Shown here piece by piece: positions 53,901-63,428 of a DNA stretch of 64,000 nt. This stretch comes from Hyphodiscus hymeniophilus (Eukaryota; Ascomycota; Leotiomycetes; Helotiales; Hyphodiscaceae). The notes beneath the pieces are model-generated. The model was not told where the DNA came from. It did no database searches and saw only the letters and a program-made list of their open reading frames with translations. A program made the translations under genes and the position numbers. Position 1 is the stretch's first letter, and each line of letters begins with the position of its first letter. The DNA lies in contig VNKQ01000004.1 in NCBI GenBank assembly GCA_016508695.1, forward strand, positions 682,001 to 746,000, read 5' to 3'.

Positions 53901-56900
53901 TAGGATCTTTTGAGCGTATAATATATATAAAGTAACTTTAGTATTATTGGGATATTACTATAGTATTTGACTTATAGTATAGTTAGCTCTTAGTAGTATT
54001 AGCTTAAGCGACAAAATATACTTAAAGGCTATAAGCCCTTATATTATATACTCGACTTATATTATGTTTAGGACTTAGATGTTTGGTTAGTTTTTATTTA
54101 ATTCTTACTTATTAGATCCTTATCGCTATTACTTAATATTAGATAGAAATATCTATAATAGTAAAATAATAGCTTAGAGTCTTAGAGTAAATAGTCGTAT
54201 TTATAGTATATAAGCTCTAAGTTGCCTTTCTTATACTCGTTTTTAATTTACGCTATAGTAAGTTAATATTAGCTAAGTTACCGGGTATATATATATACTT
54301 AGCCCTACTTAAATAAAATATATTAAGGTTACTAATTGCTAATATATCTCTTTTAGTTTCAAGTTATATACTAGTACTTAATATTGTCTAAAGTTATATC
54401 TAGGTCGTTAGAAACTTACTCTAAATATTATATAGCGACTTTTAACTTAAATGCGGCAAGTAATAAACAAGCGTTTATTAGTACTATTAATATTTAATAT
54501 CTAATAGTACGATTTATTAGTAAACTATAGTATGCCTAACGTATATATATACTAATTTACAAAAACGAAATCCCCTCTTACCTAATACTAGTTATTTATA
54601 TATAGAATCGGGTATATACTTGCTATAGGTGAAATTGTAAGTCTAAGGGCTAATTAGACGAGATTTACTTTTTATCTAATACGTTAGTTTAATTAAAAAC
54701 CTTTTATTCTTAATTATAAAGTAAGATTTTCTCTTATTAAACTTTATTTTATATAATTCTAAGATAGCTATTTTAATCTCTTATAGTTATATTAATATAC
54801 TTAAGGTAATATAGCCTATTGAAATAATAGAAGATAAGCCCCGAGATATTATAGTCGAATATAAGACGGACAAGGACTTTAATACTAATAATATTAAAGA
54901 TAAGGATTCTTTTAGAAGCGACTTTACTAATTCGGAGGACGAGGCGTTTTAGCTTGTATTTCGAGATAATTTGTAGGATAAAGAATCTAGTTATAAGAAT
55001 AAGCAAGATATTACTTTTAACTTTAAAGGCGAGTCGATTATATTTAATATAAATTCGGACTCCGAGTTATACTAGATATTTTAAGAGTAAACAATTAACT
55101 ACGTGAGTATTACTTAATATATATTTATTATAGTTATATTAAACGAGATCGATAGCGCGGATATTAAACTAGGGGTCGAGGTATTATAATAGATAAGAAA
55201 GAAGACTAAGTTACTTTAAAACTTTATCCTATTAATATTTACGATAATAGCTTAAAATATCTTATAGCCAATTATAGTTTATATTTCTTTATTAATTCTT
55301 TACTTATCGCGGTTAATATACTTAGTCGCGACTAATACTATTAATAGTAATATTATCGAATCGATTCTAGAGCTTTTTAATTACTAGAGAATAGAAATAA
55401 TAACTAAGACCTTATAAATCTAGGCCGGGAATAAAAGTAATTTAACTCTATAGAATTTCGTAAACTTTAAATATACTCTAGAGTATATCTTTAACGAACT
55501 TATAAAGCTAGGCCTAATACTCTTAAGTAAGATTATATTTGTTCTTAGCTTTAAAGGGGAGATTCTATTAGAGAAAGAAATTACTTTTATAATACTTAAG
55601 AAAAATAAGTATAAGAAGAAGACTACCTTATACGCATAGTAATCTAATACTTAAATTTAATTAGAATATCGAGATGCCTTAAAAAAGTATATATATAAAA
55701 TTAGGGCTTTTAAGTAAAAGAAGAAAAGAGTATCTTCTCGTAATTATAATTTCAAAGAATAAATAATAGAGAAGAGGAATCTTTCGATCTAGTAACGCAT
55801 TATAAAGCTAGTAATATATTAGGAGATTAGTCTAAAGGTCCTATTTAATTATAAGCTAAAGTCTTAGTATTAAGAGTATAGTATACTAGTAGATATATAA
55901 AAGTAGTTAGTATATTTATAAAATGTCTAATATAAGAACAAATCTCTTAGATTCGATTTAGTAAGTTAAACTCTTTTTTACTTCTTAGACTTTTTTCTCT
56001 CGAGTTTAATATTAGTATAATAAATCCTTTATTATATAGGTTTCTCTTTTAAGTATCTTATCTTCGGCTAAACCTTCGGTTAAGTAATAGATTTAGAGAA
56101 TACTCTCTAATTAGTATAGACTAAGCGAGACTGAAAATTGGCTTATATGTTTATATTACTAGAAATAAATTACTTAGAGAAAGTAATAGTAAAGTAAATT
56201 ACTAAGGGTCTTATTAACTTCTATTAGTACTAGTCTACTAGGTTTTACGAGTAAGAGCTAAGTTTATTTTAATTATAAACGTATTCTTTTATCTAATTTG
56301 TTTTATAAAATATAAAAATATAAAGATAGCTACTTTTGCCTTAGTTTGTAAGAGAGTAAGAGATAGTAGTAAGAAGAACTATAGAGGTAATATTACTCGT
56401 TTTATAAGCCTTTCTCTTATCTTATATTAGAGATTATACTTCGCTATTTAGCTAAGGATAGAGCCTAGACTTAGTAAAGATCCCGAGTTAGTATTTGTTG
56501 ATATATACCTCTTCGAGCCTAAAACGTTACTTCTATATAAGCTAGACCCTTTTTTTTAATTACTTATAATACTATAAAGTATATAAATACTAAATATTCC
56601 CGATTATATTATTTAGACTACTCGTTAATAGTTTAAAGTTGGGGTATAGCCTATTCCTAAGCCTATTATAGATCCGAAGCTTAAACTCGTAATATAGTTC
56701 GCTAAATTTATTAGTTATAAATTGTTAGGTAAAATTATTACGCAAAAGTCTACTTTATAACTTATTATATACTATCGAAGCTTTTATAAGAGTACTCTAG
56801 TGCGATTTAATAGTTAGTTATATTTTAAAATCTCTAGGTTAATATTCGTTTTTTAAAGCTAACTAAACTAGACTTTAAGAGATAGTATGTATTATTCTAG

Positions 56901-59900
56901 GTTAGGCTTAAGAAACAACTCGAGTATACCCAAATTTCGCCTAAAGCTCGCCTAAGAGCTATAATTAGTAGAGAACTCTTTATTGTTATTGTTTATACCC
57001 TAAATAGAGCCCTTATAGCAAACGTTCTCGATTAGGCCCTAAACTCGTTTTTACTAGATAGAGACCCTCTAATTATATAAAAAACCCTATACTAAGTAGC
57101 GGATATAACTAATAGCAAGACTCGAGATTATAAATTCTTACTCGATACGCTTTACGGCTATATAGTAGTTATTTAGTATACTATTATTATATATCCGTAT
57201 ACTTATTCCTCTATATCCTATATTATAACTTCTTTTCTTATCTATCTTAAACAAGTATTATAACTTATAACTTATAGGATATATACTCTTTATTACTACC
57301 CCAAATGTTTTAAGGTAGAGACCTATAGCGATTTATAGTAGGATAATAATAATACTATATAAAGATATTGATAATATATATATAATAAAAAGAATAAAGA
57401 TTATTATAAGTTTATATATTAGAACGTCTAATAAGCCTCGCTAATTATAACTAAGCCGGGAGCTAGTATATACTATTAACAATTGCAAGGCGTTAGTTCC
57501 GACTATTCTTCTTTTATAACTTTAGACTATTAGATACTAAATCCGTATAGTAAAGAGCCCTTATGTAATTAGAGTATAAGAAAGTATAATAAGCGTTTAA
57601 TAAACCCTTTCTAGAAAAAGAGACTTAGAAGTTCTTTAATAGGTATATAAACGGTCCCCCTATTATAATTAAGCCGACTATCCGACTATACGAGATTTTT
57701 AGGCCTATTATAAGACTAAGCCTAAACGCGGCTTTCTTATAATAAGTTAAACGTTTTACTTGTTTGTATTTATAAATAGCACTTCTACTAACTATCTCCT
57801 ACTATAAGTTATAAGTTTTAGTATAAAAATAGTAACTTTATACGTGGTATTTATTGCCTTCTAAACTTCTAATATATTATAACCGGGAATAATCTTAGAA
57901 AGGGGATATATTTACTTAATATTCTTTACTTAGCGTTTATATCTATTAGTTATAATTAACCTAACGGAACTTCGTCCTTACTAATACGCCTTTCTTATAT
58001 ATATCTCTATAAATAAGATATATATATTCCCGTTACTAATGTCTTTTAGGTTTAAGAGCTTTATAATCGCTTAATAGAGCAAGTAAATAATATATATTTA
58101 GTCCGGATATAAACTCTTTTCTTATACTCTAAGTAGGTAAAGTGAATATTTAAGGATTGCGACTTTACTAAAGTTAAGAAATAATAGATTTTCTTAGCTC
58201 TCTTAACTATTACTTTACGCAATAAATATAAAGAAGCTCGACAAGTTTTAGGCTATTTGATAAAGCCCCTAAAAGAGTAGTAAGGATAGCTAATAGGCTA
58301 AATAAAAAGGCTTTACCCTATTATTCTTAAGATAAAAGTAAAATAAGGCGGGAAATTACCTCGAAAAGAAGATAAATATCTATTCTTAGGCCATCTATAA
58401 GCAAAGCCTTTAAAGTAGAGTTTTTAGGCTTCTAGGGTATTTTAGACTAACCGAGTTAAGTATATGTTTTTTAATTATAATAAAAAATAGCCGTAAGTTA
58501 ATATAGTAAATATATTATTCCTATTAGTTTACTTATCTTATTTAGATCCTACTCGCTAAGAATAACTAAATCTTCCGCTAAGTTACTATTAAATATATCT
58601 ATTTTGCTTTAATATTAGGTATATTATCTATGACAAAATACTTTGTATTAGCTAGACTATATATTTACTTGTATCCCTCTTATAATATAATAAGACTATT
58701 AATAATATACTAGTAAAGACTTCGTTATCTAACTATATAAAGAATAACGCGAGTAATATAAATTGCAAAAAGGCGAGAATATATTTACTATTAGTTTTAC
58801 TTTTATAAGAACTTTATTTTCTTAGAAAGTTATTACGACCTTACTATAAGTATAGCTCTTAATACGAACTATAGTCTATTAATAATACTTATATAAAGGA
58901 TAATACTTACAAGAAGACAAATCTTCTAAATGTTACTAAAGTAATAAAATATAGAGTTAAAAAATATACGCTAGATCCTAGGGGAATAAAAGTCGCCCTA
59001 GAAACGAAATCTTTTAGTAACTAGCACTTATCGGCTATAACCTCTTTATTTATAATACCTAATCCCAAATTAATTAATCCTAGAATATTAAATAGTAATC
59101 GTTATCGGGGTATATAGAACTCTAAGCTTTTCTACTAGATAAATAGCACGATTTAGTATCTTTATATATTTGAGCCACTATAACAAATAGTCTTTACGTA
59201 TAGACTCGACGTATCTAGATATATAAGAGTAAATCTCGCTAGATATTAAATAGTTATTAAAGTTAAGAGAGTATTTAAAGAGCTTAACAAGCGAATTATA
59301 ATCCTAGTAAACCCTTAGCCTTTAATAAGTTCTCTTATAGCCTTATAAGACGCTTTACTAACTTAAATATTAGCTCCTAGTTTGACTTAGATAAGCTCTA
59401 AAGTAAAAGATATATACGAATTTATTATTTGGCTCTTTTAACAAATAATAACTAACGAAAGTCTAAAGGTAGTATTATTATAATTAGAATAGTAGCGTAT
59501 AAAACATATCGTTAAAAAATATACGAAGTGCCTATAATAACTTGCTTTATCTAATATTATATTTCTTTTACCCTTTAATATTATAACTTTATACTTTCGA
59601 GAAAGTACCTTAATTGTTCTCTCTTTACGTAACGAATACTTATTTGTTTTAGTAGCGAAAGAATTCGAAGCTAAGAGTAATAAACTTAAAGATATATATC
59701 TCTTATAAATAAATAGTTATAAGATTTAAGAATCGAAAGAAACTATAATTTATTTACTTGAATACCTAATAGTTTATATCTCTAGGGTTATAGTTAATTT
59801 TTAGAGGAATATTACTCGTATTATAGAAATAAAGATTCTCGACTTATCTTAATTTTATAATACCTTTAATAATACGATTTCGTAATCTTATTATAGGCTT

Positions 59901-60114
59901 GAGTCTAAGATCCGGCATTATAGACTTAAGGGAAGCTTAATAGAAACTAGTTATTACTTTACTTATTTAAGAATACTTACTACTAGATAGTTAAAGTTCG
60001 ATAATAGAAATATATTATAAATATTACTATTTAATAATCGAGTATATAATTCTACTTATAAGAAAAGGAAGGGGATAATAGAGAAAATTAACTAAGATTT
60101 ATTAGTATAAATAT

Positions 60115-60915
60115 ACTATAATATTACTTTACAAAAGTATTACTTAACTTTCGAAAACTACTTTAGGTAGTATTATAAAGGATAATAGCGCGTAAGTTAT
60201 ACTTTAGAACTTTATACTTGCGATTAACTACTAATAAGTAATCGTTAATATATTTTACAAAAGTCATACGAAAGGGAACCTAGTATTAAAAGAGGTTCTT
60301 CTAGCTACTAGTATAAGGGGCTATACTATAGACGACTTTAAACGTTAGAAGGACGTACTAGACTAAGTTGCTAAAAGGGTAAAAGAGTATAAACGGGCTA
60401 GTATATAGGCCCTGCGGGAGCCTTATATTACTAATTGGGATTTAATTATAAGTAAACAAAAAAGAATAATTGCGGTCCTAAGTAAAGCTCCCTTTACAAA
60501 GCTTAAAGCATCTTACTACTTAATTAAGTATAGCGTAAAAGATTCTTCTAGTTTAGTATATGTGTCTTAGGGTCCTTAAAAGAAGTTTTTTATAAGGTAT
60601 ATCTCTAGGCTTATACGCAGGATAATTAATAACCTTAAACTAAGCAAAAAGCAAGATAATATAATAATTAAAGTAAATTTATAAGATAGCGACTAATCAA
60701 ATTTAGTCTAGACTATCTTTTTAGTTTTGCGGCCTATTTTGAGTACTAGCCTATTTTGGTTTCCCTAACTACCTAAGAACAATAGTAGAGAGGCCCGTAA
60801 GCAAGTCGACAATTACTCCCGAAACAGCTATATAAACTCTAGAAATGCTCTCGAAACAGTTGTAAAAACTCTAAAGACAATCCAAAAATAGCAAAAATTT
60901 ACTCCCCAATGCTGA
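60115..60915 (+). pseudogene. Second copy of the right-end frame, with a preserved TGA at the unit boundary
   Basis: This is the counterpart of 28,923-29,723. Its last codons are less damaged than in unit 1: Gln at 60,907 and Cys at 60,910, then TGA at 60,913-60,915, three bases before the tRNA gene begins at 60,919. A 32-bp direct repeat (ctcccgaaacag at 60,816 and ctctcgaaacag at 60,848) is part of this C-terminal coding stretch. A reading frame that ends so close to the unit boundary would be unusual for an internal gene and points to a defined element end. Confidence 0.4.
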
Positions 60916-60919
60916 ACCG
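60875..60919 (-). repeat. Candidate right terminal inverted repeat of the 31-kb unit
   Basis: This is the partner of 29,727-29,771. The ttactcc at 60,899-60,905 is the inverse of ggagtaa at the left end. It abuts the 3' end of the tRNA-Lys gene. It also overlaps the C-terminal codons of a degraded + strand reading frame, so part of the similarity could be coincidence. Confidence 0.35.
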
Positions 60920-61014
60920 CCCGACGAGAGGCTCGAACTCTCAACCTTGGGCTCTCATTTGCAATGAATAGATGCATAAAAGGCCCACGCGCTAACCAAT
61001 TGTGCCAGCCGGGC
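60919..61014 (-). tRNA. tRNA-Lys(UUU) with a 23-nt intron
   Basis: Read on the - strand, the acceptor stem is GCCCGGC/GTCGGGC with one G-U pair, the anticodon stem TGGGC/GCCCA, the variable loop five bases, and the T arm GAGAG-TTCGAGC-CTCTC. The D arm GCAC/GCGC has one mismatch. The A box (TGGCACAATTGG) and B box (GTTCGAGCC) fit the Pol III consensus. The anticodon loop is CTTTTA plus A, giving anticodon TTT (60,978-60,980), with an intron at the canonical place after position 37 (60,954-60,976). The spliced length is 73 nt. It keeps CpA and TpG dinucleotides, so it has escaped RIP although it touches the repeat. A T run for termination lies inside the repeat end, about 20 bases downstream. 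Confidence 0.93.
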
Positions 61015-61500
61015 TCTACCGCACACGTTCAAGAATTGGGAACCAAGTTTGATGCGTTTGAACCCAAATAAGCTTATTTAGATACATACGACTTCGAGAT
61101 TTTACCGCTGTTTTCGTCAGCCACGGCCTGCTATGATTGGTTCAGAAACCAAAGTTTGGTCGATCCACCAGATTTAATAGCGGGAGTTACCTAATACCTA
61201 AGGTAATCCGCATTCCTCAGCGGGGTTCAGGCAATTTCAGCAATTAGGTATCTACCAGTGTGTCGCATGTCCTACAAGCAGACAAATAAACCAAGATCTT
61301 GCGAGTGTTTCCTGTTCTGTAAACTGTAAACCATTTACTCATACCATTTTATCGTACCTTGCTGTTATTTTCGTCAGAATCATCGGGCTTTCCAAGATTC
61401 TTTTCAGCTGCCAACAACGGAACCTTCCGCCCCATCCTCCCCTTGCAGTTACGTTGCCTTTTTCAATTACCGTCTTTGACTCTCGCTGGTGGTATTAAAG
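61015..61500. other. Intergenic region between tRNA-Lys and the DUF3237 gene
   Basis: This is 486 bases of normal composition, not RIP-mutated. It holds a perfect 13-bp palindromic stretch accaaagtttggt (61,148-61,160) and a T/C-rich run before the start at 61,501, and presumably the promoter and 5' leader of the DUF3237 gene. Short open frames here (for example from 61,359) look like leader or chance sequence, not genes. Confidence 0.5.
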
Positions 61501-62931
61501 ATGGACCCGAACTTGCATTCTTCATACTCAGGTATGAAACATTTTATGCGTGAGCTCCCGCCGCAAGTTCCGGTCGATGAGCAACCTCAAGAGCAAGCGC
61601 CTGGCGAAGCCGGAAAACGGCAGCCTGGCACAGAGTGGACAGTCTACAGTATGGATGTAGGTATAATGGAAGATCTTTAGACGACTTGATTAAGCAAGAC
61701 AGAACTTTATTGGAGACGATCCCTCATGACATATTCTTCATAAATATTTCCTACATCTTCTTATTCAATCAGCTAACACTGTGTGCACCGTTCCAGGCTA
61801 CTCGTGGTACCTTGGGTGAGAATGAGCCCAACGACTCAAGAATGGACGTAGGATGGAGAGCAGATTCTGCGAAAACCATCTTGCCAGAAGAACGAAGCTG
61901 GATGTCGGTCAATGAGCAACAGCCATATTTCGGCTTATGGCAGGATGACGAAACGTGAGTGTTCGTAGCATTCTTCCCTTTCAGGTTGAATGAAATCCTC
62001 CCTATTCCTAATACTCACATACTTTTCTTTTTCTCAAAACACCTGTAGTCCCGCGTGCTGAGAATTCAGAACACCCAAGCCAGCCAATCCATCGACGCCG
62101 GCTTCAGCATATCCCCACCCTTCTCTTTCACTACCGCATCCAAGGTAAGCCTGTATCCTTGATGGATGCTATCATTACCACAGCTTGCGGCAAGTTAAGA
62201 CTTTTTCTTCAGTCTCAGCCTCGACTTTCGAATGGCTGTCGCCCTTCAATCTCGAGTCTCCATTGGGCCTACACCGTTTGGGCATAGAAACTGGATTTCT
62301 TTCATTGGTGGAACATGGTCGGGCTCCTGGGGATCTGGAGTCGTCATGGTGAGTTATGTTCAGCCCGTATGAGCTGGACTCATAACTTGCAGCCTGGTGG
62401 ACAAGATAGCCAGATCATCATACCAAACGGAGCTGCTCGATTAGAGACAAACTATCTCCTTCAGACCTATGACAATCCTCCGGCACACATAATTGTCAAG
62501 ACACATGGCTGGTACACTCGTTTCATACTGTATAGCCTTATTACTCTGAATTGCGGAGGTTAGGAGCTTTCTCCGGATCCCCTTGCCTGTGGCGCTCCCT
62601 TTTGTGGTTTTATTTCTCGACCTTCAGGCTGCCTTTCGACTTTCCAGTCATTGTCAATATTAACTTGCTGAGCAGGAGAACCGGACCCCCCGCGATCCTA
62701 GCACAACTTACAGATCCGGAACTCGCCGACAGAGTAGATCCCAATAGCTACAAATTCAGAATATTCATCGAAATGGAGAGTGGTGATGAAAGGTATCAAG
62801 ATAGGCTCAACTGTGGCATGTGGGTGGGAAGTGGAATGAGGAAAGGACTGGAAGTGATATACGAGTAAGTCGGGATCTCCCTCCTATGTCTTTCGAGCAC
62901 TAACGCTTGGAGTGCATATCGACTTTCATGA
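61501..62931 (+). CDS. DUF3237-family protein, seven exons, 283 residues
   Basis: Proposed exons: 61501-61656, 61797-61954, 62070-62144, 62213-62348, 62393-62511, 62676-62864, 62913-62931. All junctions are GT..AG and all phases agree. The C-terminal half carries the DUF3237 pattern: LDFRMAV near residue 133, IGPTPFG at 147-153, GGTWSG at 162-167, MPGGQD at 175-180, HGWRTGPP at about 213-220, and FRIFIEMESGDERY then NCGMWVGSG at 242-268. The last intron (gtaagt donor, actaac branch site) matters: without it the protein ends at VIYE, with it at VIYDAYRLS, the usual family ending. Members are small beta-barrel proteins of unknown function. The first ~125 residues, Pro/Gln-rich in places, are an extension I cannot verify; exons 2-3 rest on splice logic alone. 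Confidence 0.75.
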
Positions 62932-63428
62932 GGTTCCAGGTCGCACTGGTCTCTAGGGTTAGCAGGAGAAGTAGAAAATGTCCTTTTGGTCTCTATCATT
63001 GTGGTTTGTGTTAAAAAGAGAGAAGACTCGACGTGAGGCTGGTCTCATACCAATGTGGAGTGCATCACGTCTCCAGTGTTCACGTGGCCCAACAGTCCCG
63101 ATATGACACTTGTACATGGGGTTGGCGAGTCCTTAGTCTAAGAGTTTCTAGATTAACCCATGGGCAACAAGAAATTCATATACTACTAGAAATTATATGT
63201 CTTCCTAATTCGATTTACGGATCACTCCTTTATGCAGCATATCACGTGCCGTACTACAGAGACCGTCAATGATTTCAGGAACCGCTTTCGTCCGATGTTA
63301 TCTCCACCTCGATTTAGAATGAGTCCACAAACTTCAATCAGCACATGTAAACCCGTTTATTTCCCTTCTTGTGCTTGTAGACTCGGAGTTCTTATTCCAG
63401 ATTGACAAAGCTCCGATAAGCTAGCATA
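62932..63428. other. Intergenic region between the DUF3237 gene and the QPRTase gene
   Basis: These 497 bases of normal composition must hold the 3' end of the DUF3237 transcript and the promoter of the downstream gene, since both genes point rightward. I see no clear TATA box or known operator. Open frames here (for example 63,033-63,272) have no protein-like features and are taken as chance. Confidence 0.5.

Larger units (their letters stand above)
29728..60919. repeat. Tandem unit 2 of the 31,192-bp RIP-mutated repeat (complete)
   Basis: If the repeat is a head-to-tail tandem, the segment from the end of unit 1 to the tRNA gene is one full unit of 31,192 bp. Its first 1,465 bases (29,728-31,192) occur only once in the window; the rest is the second copy of 1-29,727. 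The alignment of the two right ends stops at ...aaccg in both: unit 1 then continues as agttaacc, unit 2 as cccgacg of the tRNA gene. The size, the single-copy flank, the weak inverted similarity of the ends and the several degraded reading frames suggest a giant mobile element. A plain segmental duplication later mutated by RIP is an alternative. No LTRs or reverse transcriptase motifs were recognised. Confidence 0.75.

Noticed and set aside
54773..55006. 77-codon open - strand frame
   Set aside because: Its text is Ile/Leu/Tyr-rich without pattern, the + strand reading of the same bases is more charged and protein-like, and the unit 1 equivalent adds nothing. It is treated as a shadow.
60816..60877. 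32-bp direct repeats as subterminal transposase-binding sites
   Set aside because: The repeat can be explained as part of the C-terminal coding sequence of the right-end frame, there are only two units, and no match exists at the left end.
1..60918. Centromeric DNA
   Set aside because: AT-rich RIP-mutated DNA is typical of centromeres in some fungi, but a precise tandem duplication ending at a tRNA gene is explained without that, and no centromere-specific feature can be seen from sequence alone.
61359..61553. Short + strand open frame upstream of the DUF3237 start
   Set aside because: It overlaps the better-placed ATG at 61,501, has no family features, and is more likely leader sequence.
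62796..62999. - strand open frame across the end of the DUF3237 gene
   Set aside because: It is antisense to conserved DUF3237 codons and has no features of its own.
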